From Eubacteriales bacterium (lineage in GTDB: Bacteria; Bacillota; Clostridia; Tissierellales; GPF-1), in the NCBI GenBank assembly GCA_030625815.1, contig DAOUQF010000032.1, positions 1-42,174 on the forward strand: a stretch of DNA of 42,174 nucleotides, read 5' to 3'. The position numbers were made by a program, and so were the translations under genes. The notes under the pieces were generated by a model that worked only from the letters and a program-made list of their open reading frames with translations, made no database searches and had not been told where the DNA came from. This document shows positions 22,813 through 31,964 of this stretch, piece by piece. How positions within the stretch are numbered: position 1 is the first letter of the stretch; every line of letters begins with the position of its first letter.

Positions 22813-24260
22813 TCATCAGCACCCCCTTTGGTTTCTCCAACGAGAATATGGGAATCTTTTCCTTCCAATTCCACTTCCATCGGACTGATCTTCAATTCCC
22901 TTGCTAAGATCTCAACAACCCGCGGTCCGCAGAAACCACCTTGGCAACGGCCCGCGCCAGGTCGACATCGTCTTTTGACGCCATTGACTGTCCGGGCGCC
23001 CGCATTCCGATGAATCGCGTCCACAATCTCCCCTTCGGTAATCGTTTCACAGCGACAGATGATCCGTGCAAATGAAGGTTCCACCCGAATCAAATCCACT
23101 TTCTTTTTATCGCTCAATTCCTCAAATCGAAGTTTCTTTCTTGTTTTCGGATTGAAAGTCGGATTTTTTTTCGCATCGGCTCCCAGGATTCCCGCACAAA
23201 TCGTCTCAGCCACATAAACCGCAATGGCAGGAGCGCAAGACAATCCCGGAGACTTGATTCCCACAGCATTGACAAATCCCGGCACTTGCTTCGATTCCTC
23301 CACGATAAAATCTCCTGTGGAAGGCTCGGCGCGCAACCCCGAAAAATTGGTGATATTCATATGGAACGGCAGATCTTCAATGGTCAATTGCGCCTTCTCA
23401 CGCACAAAGGCCAGTCCGTCCGCTGTCGTATTGATCGCGTTCCGATCATTAACGTCTTCCGCATTGGGACCCACAATGATATTGCCGTCCACCGTTGGCG
23501 ATACCAATACCCCTTTTCCCATCTTAGTTGGGCATTGAAAGACAACGGTATTGACAAGTCCGCCCGTCTCATTGTCCAACAGAAAATACTCGCCGCGTCT
23601 CGGTTTAATGGAGAATTCCGATTCGGCGACCATTCCGTAAATTTCGTCACCATGGATCCCCGCCGCATTCACAATCAAACGCGCTTCCACCTCGCCCGTG
23701 GCAGTCGTCAAAATAAATCCGCTTTCTTTCTTCTCAATTGCCGTCACTTCGGTGTTCAATCTCAGTTCCGCCCCATTGTCCATGGCATTTTCCGCATAGG
23801 AAATCGCCAATTCCCATGGACCCACAATCCCTGCCGTCGGCGCGTACAACGCCGCTACTGCCCTTTGGCTCACATTGGGTTCAATTTCCCGAATTCGATC
23901 CGCTTCAATTATCTCCAGATCCGGAACCCCGAGCCGCTTTCCATTCTCCAATAATTCTTCCAGCGTTGGCCGATCTTCTTCGTCAAAGGCCAACACCAAG
24001 GACCCAATCCGTTTAAACCGCACGTCAAGATCCTCACAAACTTGATCGTACATCGCATTTCCTTCCACATTAAATCGAGCCTTTTTTGAACCAAAAGGCG
24101 CATCATACCCTGCATGTACAATCGCGCTGTTGGCTTTCGTGGTTCCATCCGCCACATCATTTTCCATTTCCAACATGACAACCTTCAATTGATACCGCAT
24201 CAATTCCCGCGCAATCCCGGTACCAATCACTCCAGCACCAATAATGGCAACATCATACAT
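22809..24260 (-). CDS. glpA: Glycerol-3-phosphate dehydrogenase, GlpA-like, with BFD Fe-S domain
   Basis: A 483-residue FAD enzyme oxidising glycerol-3-phosphate to dihydroxyacetone phosphate. Residues 1-360 are a DAO-type FAD domain: AIIGAGVIGTGIARE, TTKANSAIVHAGYDA, IVNAAGIHGDEI, and VGIKSPGLSCAPAIA near the end. Residues about 395-455 form a BFD-like [2Fe-2S] domain with ICRCETITEGEI and CRPGAGRCQGGFC supplying the Cys ligands. This layout is that of the anaerobic-type GlpA rather than aerobic GlpD. AAAGGAGG precedes the ATG. Its 3' end overlaps the next flavoprotein gene, consistent with a complex. Confidence 0.92.
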   Translation of the reverse strand: MYDVAIIGAGVIGTGIARELMRYQLKVVMLEMENDVADGTTKANSAIVHAGYDAPFGSKKARFNVEGNAMYDQVCEDLDVRFKRIGSLVLAFDEEDRPTLEELLENGKRLGVPDLEIIEADRIREIEPNVSQRAVAALYAPTAGIVGPWELAISYAENAMDNGAELRLNTEVTAIEKKESGFILTTATGEVEARLIVNAAGIHGDEIYGMVAESEFSIKPRRGEYFLLDNETGGLVNTVVFQCPTKMGKGVLVSPTVDGNIIVGPNAEDVNDRNAINTTADGLAFVREKAQLTIEDLPFHMNITNFSGLRAEPSTGDFIVEESKQVPGFVNAVGIKSPGLSCAPAIAVYVAETICAGILGADAKKNPTFNPKTRKKLRFEELSDKKKVDLIRVEPSFARIICRCETITEGEIVDAIHRNAGARTVNGVKRRCRPGAGRCQGGFCGPRVVEILARELKISPMEVELEGKDSHILVGETKGGADE

Positions 24261-24365
24261 TCCGCAAACCTCCTTTACGTAAAAAGATCACAGTGCGCCA
24301 ATTATGACCCCTGTGACCTTCTCCATTTATCCTGGCAATATTTAGTTACCCAATTCCACTTCGAA

Positions 24366-25193
24366 TTAGAAGATCAACAGAACCATAGTAGTTGTAATAA
24401 AGATCGCGAATGCTGGCGGGTCAATGTGAGAGTCGCACTCTGAGTTCAATGCTGTTACTCCGATATCGCCAATAATCGCTGAAATGGACGCAAATACCAT
24501 CGCCATCCAGATGCTGCCGGTTACCAATGCCGCAACGCCGGCCAACAAGGTAATATGGTGAGTTGCCGGTGCATCGAAACCAGCTTGCGCAAAGATCAAC
24601 GTCGCTGCTGAAATACAGAAACCAATGGCTGCAACGCCTGACCACTGAGCCAAGAAACCGATTACGGCGCCTAGAGAAACCCCTAGAAGGATATCATATA
24701 CAATGCCTTTGCCGTTCGGCATATACACACGGCCTTCCACTTTGTTGCCGAGCAATCCAGATGAACCAAATACCAAACGTACAATCACGCCTGAAATCCA
24801 AACTGTCATGGCAACAGTATCGGTTGGAGTTCCCCAAATACTTCCCAATAAATAATTAATCAAAAGACCGATTACACCAAATACACCACCGACGATCAGA
24901 ATCGTAGGATCCTTAAATTTGTTCATGCTGGTTAAAATATCCGCGCCATTGCCCAATACTTTTTTCTTGTTTGCCGCAAATGCCGCTGCTGCAACGCCGC
25001 CTGCAAAGGCAATATGCGGTCCAAACAAATAACCAAAGGTCACTGTTCCCAACCAGTCAAAGTCAGATCCTACCATCACAAGGCCCACACCAATAAGTCC
25101 TGAAAAGCCAGTAAAGATAAATGCTGGTAACGCGCCGATCAATGCGCCGAAAAGCCCACCGCCGAATGCCGCCATAATCATATAAATTGTCAT
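24366..25193 (-). CDS. Internally repeated membrane protein of the glycerol operon, candidate transporter
   Basis: A 275-residue, highly hydrophobic protein with about eight to ten membrane segments and Gly/Ala-rich helices. The two halves look related: FGPHIAFAGG (57-66) corresponds to ATHHITLLAG (210-219), both preceded by Gly-rich helices, and the C-terminus has SHIDPPAFAIFI. Polar His/Asp/Pro residues inside membrane segments suggest a substrate path. It lacks the NPA motifs of the aquaporin GlpF family, and I do not recognise a named family. It lies between glpK and glpA, so glycerol or glycerol-phosphate uptake is the obvious hypothesis. GGAGGG precedes the ATG. Gaps of 130 and 105 bp separate it from its neighbours. 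Confidence 0.8.
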   Translation of the reverse strand: MTIYMIMAAFGGGLFGALIGALPAFIFTGFSGLIGVGLVMVGSDFDWLGTVTFGYLFGPHIAFAGGVAAAAFAANKKKVLGNGADILTSMNKFKDPTILIVGGVFGVIGLLINYLLGSIWGTPTDTVAMTVWISGVIVRLVFGSSGLLGNKVEGRVYMPNGKGIVYDILLGVSLGAVIGFLAQWSGVAAIGFCISAATLIFAQAGFDAPATHHITLLAGVAALVTGSIWMAMVFASISAIIGDIGVTALNSECDSHIDPPAFAIFITTTMVLLIF

Positions 25194-25222
25194 TTAGTAT
25201 TCCCTCCATTTTCCTTTTTATT

Positions 25223-25283
25223 TTTGCCCTAGAATAAAAAATAATAAAAAAAACTTTAATAATAAGAAAACTTTGCCCTAGAA
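25223..25283 (-). repeat. 12-bp direct repeats between glpK and the membrane-protein gene
   Basis: TTTGCCCTAGAA occurs at 25223-25234 and 25272-25283 in an AT-rich gap, with a short TCCGC/GCGGA hairpin nearer glpK at about 25300-25313. Within a polycistronic mRNA these could mark a processing or stability element. No promoter is evident. Confidence 0.45.
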
Positions 25284-25323
25284 AAAATGTTGATGAATTC
25301 CGCCGGAGCGGAGAGGAAAAGGC

Positions 25324-26883
<1,560 letters not shown>

Positions 26884-26885
26884 TT

Positions 26886-26899
26886 AGCAAACGTTTTCT
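26886..26899. promoter_or_regulatory. cre-like site in the glpK leader
   Basis: AGCAAACGTTTTCT is near-palindromic and fits the catabolite-responsive element consensus apart from its ends. It lies downstream of the leader terminator and could act as a CcpA roadblock. Weak evidence alone, stronger together with the site over the promoter. Confidence 0.35.
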
Positions 26900-26907
26900 T
26901 TTAGCCG

Positions 26908-26957
26908 AAAAAAAACACACGTGAACAGACCTATTGCATAGGCTGCTTTCCCGTGTG
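26908..26957 (-). terminator. Leader terminator of the glycerol operon, probable GlpP target
   Basis: On the minus strand CACACG (26952-26957) pairs with CGTGTG (26916-26921), enclosing an inner CCTAT/ATAGG hairpin, followed by eight U residues (26908-26915). It stands about 90 bases upstream of glpK and 30 bases after the predicted start site, preceded by a direct repeat GATGGAGA (twice in 26960-26975). The adjacent glpP gene encodes an antiterminator that, with glycerol-3-phosphate, is known in Bacillus to prevent such leader termination. Confidence 0.8.
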
Positions 26958-26993
26958 ATCTCCATCGTCTCCATCACTATCAACTCTGTATTA

Positions 26994-27030
26994 ATAATAC
27001 CATTTCATTCTGTTTATGTAAACGTTTTTT
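26994..27030 (-). promoter_or_regulatory. glp operon promoter with overlapping cre-like site
   Basis: On the minus strand TTTACA (27017-27022) and TATTAT (26994-26999) are exactly 17 bp apart. On the plus strand TGTAAACGTTTTTT (27017-27030) overlaps the -35 and matches the 5' two-thirds of a CcpA cre site. This fits glucose repression of glycerol use. Confidence 0.65.
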
Positions 27031-27107
27031 TGCAATTTTCTTCAACATGATCCTAAATTTAACATTCATTCATGGAGCGCACATATGCAAAAGATTTGAT
27101 TTTCCCC

Positions 27108-27680
27108 TTACAGGTACCAGATTTCTTTGCGGCTTGTTGAAATGCCCACAGCACCTGCCTGCAGACTATCAATCACATCTTCTTTGTCCTTGATCAGCCC
27201 CCCGGCAATAATGGGGACATTCAATTCCTGTTTTAAATACCGCGTCATTTTCGGAATAATGCCCGGCAGGATCTCAACGGCATCGGGACGGATATTCTTT
27301 ACAGAATGAATCCCTCGTTCCAAGGATAAAGAATCCAATAGAAACAAGCGCTGAATCGTAAACAGATTCAACTCCTTCGCCTTTTTCAAGAGACTTATTC
27401 GCGTAGTAATCACCCCATCAAGGTGACAGGTCTTTGACACATACTCCAAAGCGACCGATTCCTTAGTCAAGCCTTCCATCAAATCCATATGTACGAATAC
27501 CAATTTCCCAGAGTCCTTCAAGCGTTTGGATACTTCCGCTAAATTCAAGATATTCCCTTTTAGCAAAAATATAATTTCACATGGGGAAGCAATCGCCTCA
27601 TCAATCATACTATGGTCGTTGATTGCTGCGATTATTGGATTGCGTTCGATTTTGTCAAAAAATAAATGGTTGCTCCTCAT
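27108..27680 (-). CDS. glpP: Glycerol-3-phosphate-responsive antiterminator
   Basis: A 190-residue GlpP protein. It has a small TIM-barrel-like fold recognisable from FVHMDLMEGLTKE, LDGVITTRISLLKKAK, the segment LFLLDSLSLERG and the phosphate-binding end VPIIAGGLIKDKEDVIDSLQAGAVGISTS. In Bacillus GlpP binds glycerol-3-phosphate and the nascent leader RNA to prevent termination and stabilise mRNA. The gene lies directly upstream of and parallel to the glp operon, whose leader carries a terminator. CAGGTG precedes the ATG. A TTGACA promoter is upstream. Confidence 0.95.
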   Translation of the reverse strand: MRSNHLFFDKIERNPIIAAINDHSMIDEAIASPCEIIFLLKGNILNLAEVSKRLKDSGKLVFVHMDLMEGLTKESVALEYVSKTCHLDGVITTRISLLKKAKELNLFTIQRLFLLDSLSLERGIHSVKNIRPDAVEILPGIIPKMTRYLKQELNVPIIAGGLIKDKEDVIDSLQAGAVGISTSRKEIWYL

Positions 27681-27728
27681 AATAACACCTGCTCTTTCTC
27701 TGGGTCTGATGACTACGGTTGCCTTTTT

Positions 27729-27758
27729 ATTGTTTCACACAAAACAAACCACTGTCAA
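27729..27758 (-). promoter_or_regulatory. glpP promoter
   Basis: On the minus strand TTGACA (27753-27758) and AACAAT (27729-27734) are 18 bp apart, about 50 bases before the glpP start. Confidence 0.5.
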
Positions 27759-27798
27759 TATAGATATTTTTTTGTCAAAGATCAACTGCGCCCATCAA

Positions 27799-28611
27799 TT
27801 ATCCCAAGGCAACATCCAAAAACATCATCACTGCAAATCCAATCATAACGCCCCAGGTTGCAATATGGCCGTTCTTTTCAAAATGCGCTTCCGGAATCAA
27901 CTCCTCCGCCACGACATAGATCATCGCCCCGGCAGCAAACGCAAGAGCAAACGGCAAAACAACCTTCATCGACAAGACCAAAAAAGCACCCAATACACCG
28001 GCAATCGGCTCTACCATTCCAGAAAACTGTCCATACATAAAGGCTTTCTTTCTTGAAAACCCCTCCCTTCGCAAGGGAATCGAAACTGCGGCTCCCTCCG
28101 GGAAATTCTGAATCCCAATCCCGATAGCCAGAGAGATCGCGCCTCCCAAGGTGGCGACCGGATGCTCCGATCCCAAAGCCCCAAAGGCAACGCCAACGGC
28201 AAGCCCTTCCGGAATATTGTGAATGGTAATGGCCAAAACAAGAAGCAAGCTCCGTTGCCAGCTGCTCTTTACCCCTTCCCGGTGTTCATGCCCTTCAATA
28301 TCCAAATGCAGATGTGGCAAAAACTTATCCACCAGGTAAAGGAACAAGCCTCCCGACAAGAACCCCGCTGTTGCCGTCACGACGGCATTTTGTCCAATTG
28401 TTTCCGCCAAATCAATCGCTGGACTCAACAGCGACCAAAAGCTGGCTGCTATCATCACCCCTGCAGCGAATCCCAACATCCCGTCGAGGGTTCGCTTTTT
28501 GATGGTGACAAAGAAAAACACCATCGCCGCTCCCATCGCTGTAAGGCCCCACGTGAATAAAGTCCCGATCAGCGCCTGAAAAATTGGTGCCTGTTCTGAA
28601 AACCACTGCAT
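27799..28611 (-). CDS. ZIP family divalent-metal transporter
   Basis: A 270-residue ZIP transporter with eight hydrophobic segments, moving zinc or other divalent ions into the cytoplasm. The binuclear metal site is visible as ITIHNIPEGLAVG in TM4 (His131, Asn132, Glu135) and GIQNFPEGAA in TM5 (Gln168, Asn169, Glu172). A cytoplasmic loop HLHLDIEGHEHREG (100-113) is the usual His-rich sensor loop, and EELIPEAHFEKNGH closes the family signature. It belongs to the GufA-like bacterial ZIPs. AGGGAGGG precedes the ATG. It is separated from glpP by a glpP promoter, so likely a separate unit. Confidence 0.93.
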   Translation of the reverse strand: MQWFSEQAPIFQALIGTLFTWGLTAMGAAMVFFFVTIKKRTLDGMLGFAAGVMIAASFWSLLSPAIDLAETIGQNAVVTATAGFLSGGLFLYLVDKFLPHLHLDIEGHEHREGVKSSWQRSLLLVLAITIHNIPEGLAVGVAFGALGSEHPVATLGGAISLAIGIGIQNFPEGAAVSIPLRREGFSRKKAFMYGQFSGMVEPIAGVLGAFLVLSMKVVLPFALAFAAGAMIYVVAEELIPEAHFEKNGHIATWGVMIGFAVMMFLDVALG

Positions 28612-28677
28612 ATGCGCCCTCCCTTTTTCCCGTCTTTACTTAATTACCCATTTTTTTGCTTTCCCTTCAATTTTCTC

Positions 28678-28708
28678 AAAAAAAAAGAGAAGGAAATTTC
28701 CCTTCTCT
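28678..28708 (-). terminator. Intrinsic terminator of MATE-ade operon
   Basis: An 8-bp stem AGAGAAGG/CCTTCTCT (28686-28693 with 28701-28708) and 7-nt loop runs into nine U residues on the minus strand (28678-28686). It begins within the ade stop codon. Confidence 0.9.
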
Positions 28709-30488
28709 ACTCCACTGCAACAACAACCGGTATAAACTCCTGTTTCACAACATCAATCATTCCGAGATCACTCATCTTCACATCGGGAATCACTGGCAAG
28801 GCAATGGTTGCCGCCCGTAGATGCGGCGCCTGATTATTGACCCCCATCCCACGAATTCCAGAAGAAACAATCTCAATTTCCTTCATAACATTCCCGCCTG
28901 GATGAGCGGATAAAATCCCCGCAATCGGCAATTCCAAAACCCCTTGCACGGTTTTTTCCTTCGCATACGCAATCCCGCCGCCGCATTTCTGCAAGACTTG
29001 GGCAATTTGAACGGCCTCTTCCGGATCGCGATAAACCAAAGAAAGATTATGACAGTCATGCGCCACGGTCGATCCCACCGATCCCGTTTCAAGGCCAAAT
29101 CCCCGAACCAAGCCGACAGCAAGATTTCCCGTGCCGTATCGATTCACAACGGCGACATAGTATAGATCGGTTTGCGAGAGGTCTAAAACCCCGTCTCGAA
29201 TTGGAATCCATTCCTCGCCCAAATTCGTTCGCGCCCCATTGAGGCTCTGATATTCAATCACGTGACATTTCGCTCTTCGCCCTTCTACGTGAATCTGAAG
29301 CTCGGAAACCTCCAAGGTTTCCAGTTTCATCGTATTCCGGGATTCCACTGCAAACTCTTGCTTGGCGCTCACGACAATGCATTTCCCATCCTTAGCCACC
29401 AAAGCGCCTTCCAAAAAGACTGCCGTCGGCCGAAAATCTTTCAAGTCGGGCAGCAATTGCAAATCAGCCGTATACCCGGGTGCAATTGCTCCAAGATTTT
29501 TGATCGCAACTTCCTTTGCCGCATAGAGGGTTGCATGGCGGATCGCTCGCACCGGATCCATCCCCCCAGCCACTGCCTTTCGAATCCCGTGGGACACATG
29601 CCCCTTTTCAATCAAATCCTTCGGCTCCCGATCATCGGTGCAAAAGGTCAGATTCAGGGGAGAATCGAATTCTAATGTCTCTTTTACAATGCCTGCGGCA
29701 TTTTGGCTCATGGAGCTCTCTCGGGCATCGACAATCAAGCCACTGCGCAATTTTTCCCGCGCATTAAAGCCGATTCGGGTTTCATGACAGGATTCAATCC
29801 CTGCACAAAGATAGGCGGAAAGGTCTCTTCCCTTCACTGCCGGAGCATGCCCCTGAACAAACACATCGCGCTTCAAGGCTAGAGCCAAGATCGCTTGCAT
29901 GCGCTCACTCCCGCCTAAAACCCCCGGATAATCCATCACTTCGCCGATCCCGATAACGCGCTCGAGATCCAACAGCTGTTCAACCTCTTTCACCCCAAAT
30001 ACCGCACCAGCACCCTCGAATTCCGGCACCGCCGGCACACAGGAAGGAGCCAGCAAGTAATGCCGCAAGGGAAGTCCGTAACTGGCTTCATGCATATACT
30101 CCACCCCTTCGATTCCCAAAACATTGGCAATCTCATGGGGATCGGAAACAATCGTTGTTGTTCCGTGGGGAACCACGACCTCCGAATAATGCGCCGGGGT
30201 CATCATGCCACTCTCCACATGAACGTGGCTATCGACAAAACCGGGCGCTAAAAATTGACCCTGGCCGTCATAGACCTCTGTCGCATCCAACCCAATTTTC
30301 TCACGATTTTCCTGATCCGGATTGGCTTCCACATGGGCGATAAACCCATCATAAATCCCCACATCGGCTGGATAGATTTCACCTGTAAACACATTCACCA
30401 ATTGTACGTTTTGAATCAACAAGTCAAAGGGACGCTCGCCCAAGGCAGCTTCCACCAACGCTCTTCGATTCTTCGGTTCCATTCTCAT
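28707..30488 (-). CDS. ade: Adenine deaminase
   Basis: Ade converts adenine to hypoxanthine and ammonia for purine salvage or nitrogen supply. The 593-residue protein has the amidohydrolase barrel with metal ligands in PGFVDSHVHVESGM, DPHEIANVLG, FVQGHAPAVKGRDL and CTDDREPKDL, and the C-terminal Ade domain ending GSVGSTVAHDCHNLS and GGIAYAKEK, each given as short pieces. Length is typical. The start ATG 30486-30488 follows AGGAGG; the frame runs further upstream into the MATE gene and that extension is rejected. It begins 10 bp after the MATE stop, so the two are cotranscribed, hinting that the exporter may handle a purine-related compound. Confidence 0.96.
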   Translation of the reverse strand: MRMEPKNRRALVEAALGERPFDLLIQNVQLVNVFTGEIYPADVGIYDGFIAHVEANPDQENREKIGLDATEVYDGQGQFLAPGFVDSHVHVESGMMTPAHYSEVVVPHGTTTIVSDPHEIANVLGIEGVEYMHEASYGLPLRHYLLAPSCVPAVPEFEGAGAVFGVKEVEQLLDLERVIGIGEVMDYPGVLGGSERMQAILALALKRDVFVQGHAPAVKGRDLSAYLCAGIESCHETRIGFNAREKLRSGLIVDARESSMSQNAAGIVKETLEFDSPLNLTFCTDDREPKDLIEKGHVSHGIRKAVAGGMDPVRAIRHATLYAAKEVAIKNLGAIAPGYTADLQLLPDLKDFRPTAVFLEGALVAKDGKCIVVSAKQEFAVESRNTMKLETLEVSELQIHVEGRRAKCHVIEYQSLNGARTNLGEEWIPIRDGVLDLSQTDLYYVAVVNRYGTGNLAVGLVRGFGLETGSVGSTVAHDCHNLSLVYRDPEEAVQIAQVLQKCGGGIAYAKEKTVQGVLELPIAGILSAHPGGNVMKEIEIVSSGIRGMGVNNQAPHLRAATIALPVIPDVKMSDLGMIDVVKQEFIPVVVAVE

Positions 30489-30498
30489 CGATTTCCTC

Positions 30499-31878
30499 CT
30501 ATTCAAAGCCTTCACGAATCACATTATTCACCCACCGCTTGCTTTTAAACCGCGGGATTGTAATAAAACTCTTTAAAATTTCTTCAAAAAATACACAAGC
30601 CAAAACCCAGTGTACAGGCAGGTGCCAAACAAGGGTTGAAACAAAGGCCAGGGGAACCCCGATTGCCCATACCCCGACCAAATCCAAAATCATGCAGTAC
30701 CGCGTGTCTCCGCCGCTGCGCAAAACCCCAACGATCATAACAAAGGTAAACATCTTCGGCAATTGAAAGCCCGCGACAACGGCCAAGGCTTTCATTAAAC
30801 TCGACTTCGTTTCAGCATCCAAGGCATAGAATTGCACAATCCCCGCTCGACTCAGATAAAGTGCGGCTCCGATCACGATAGCCAATATCACCGACATGCG
30901 CAAATACTTCGCCCCATACTGATAGGCATTGGATTCCTTGCCTGCACCAATTTCGTTGCCAATCATCACCGCCGCGGCATTCCCGATCCCCATAAACAAA
31001 GACTGGAAAAAGTCCGATACCACATAACAAATCTGCACAACAGCTACCGCTTCCGTTCCCAAAAAACCATAGGCAATATAATATACTGTTACCCCCAATG
31101 CCCAGGTTGCCTCATTAACAAATACAGGAGCGGCTGTTTTGATCACCCGCTTCACCATGGGAAGATCGTAATCCCGCATCTCTTTCCGGCTCGCCGCCAA
31201 GGGATGACCCTTTCGAAGATAGATAATCCCAATCAAAATCGCCATTTCAATGGCGCGGGAAATCACCGTCGCCGTCGCGGCACCCGCCACGCCCAACCGT
31301 GGAAATCCAAAATTCCCGTAGATCAATATGTAATTCAAAAAGGTATTCAGCGATAAGGCAACCACGCTTGCCGCCATGGGCAATTTGGTGCGATGCACGC
31401 TTCTGGACGCATAGCTGTAAGCGAAGGTTATAGCGGTTAGCGGGTAACTCCAGGCAATAATCCGCAGATAGGAAACACCCAGCCTCACCACCTCGGGATC
31501 GTCAATAAAGATTCGCATAATCTGCTGAGGAAAGACCAAGGCCATCATCATAAAGAATCCACTGATCAAGAACCCAAAACTCAACATGATCCCTTGAACC
31601 CGATGGATATTTTTCAGATCTTTTTTTCCCCAGAATTGCGAGGTGAAAATCGACATGCCGCTGAAACCGCCAAAAACAAATAAAATAAACAAAAAGAAAA
31701 TCCGATTCGCAATCCCCACAGCCGCAATGGACTCCGCCCCCAAAGAACCAATCATCATGGTATCCACCATATTTAAAGAGGTGCCGATCAATGACTGAAG
31801 GGCGATTGGTGCTGCGATCGTCATCATCGTGCGATAAAACCGCTGATTCTCATCCGCTGTCAATCTTTGTGTCTTCAT
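30499..31878 (-). CDS. MATE family efflux transporter
   Basis: A 459-residue multidrug/toxin extrusion protein of the NorM/DinF superfamily with twelve predicted helices in two related halves. Signatures are PIALQSLIGTSLNMVDTMMIGSLGAESIAAVG, given by parts at residues 22-53, and MGIGNAAAVMIGNEIGAG in the second half. Members couple drug export to Na+ or H+ entry; the substrate is unknown. AGGAGG precedes the ATG. It is upstream of ade in one operon and follows the histidine kinase gene, from which a terminator separates it. Confidence 0.93.
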   Translation of the reverse strand: MKTQRLTADENQRFYRTMMTIAAPIALQSLIGTSLNMVDTMMIGSLGAESIAAVGIANRIFFLFILFVFGGFSGMSIFTSQFWGKKDLKNIHRVQGIMLSFGFLISGFFMMMALVFPQQIMRIFIDDPEVVRLGVSYLRIIAWSYPLTAITFAYSYASRSVHRTKLPMAASVVALSLNTFLNYILIYGNFGFPRLGVAGAATATVISRAIEMAILIGIIYLRKGHPLAASRKEMRDYDLPMVKRVIKTAAPVFVNEATWALGVTVYYIAYGFLGTEAVAVVQICYVVSDFFQSLFMGIGNAAAVMIGNEIGAGKESNAYQYGAKYLRMSVILAIVIGAALYLSRAGIVQFYALDAETKSSLMKALAVVAGFQLPKMFTFVMIVGVLRSGGDTRYCMILDLVGVWAIGVPLAFVSTLVWHLPVHWVLACVFFEEILKSFITIPRFKSKRWVNNVIREGFE

Positions 31879-31935
31879 TCCAAGTCCTCCTGAGTATTGC
31901 CCCTAGTATACTGAATCCACCCCTGATAAAGCAAG

Positions 31936-31962
31936 AAAAAAAGATGCGAATCTTCGCATCTT
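31936..31962 (-). terminator. Intrinsic terminator of response-regulator/kinase operon
   Basis: A 10-bp stem AAGATGCGAA/TTCGCATCTT (31941-31950 with 31953-31962), in which the innermost pairs may open to enlarge the 2-nt loop, precedes a U run (31936-31942) on the minus strand, directly after the kinase stop codon. Confidence 0.9.
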
Positions 31963-31964
31963 TC

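Noticed and set aside
21913-23013. Plus-strand ORF of 366 codons opposite the FAD oxidoreductase and glpA genes
   Set aside because: It is a shadow of two well-supported genes; the translation is rich in His, Arg and Gln with no domain pattern.
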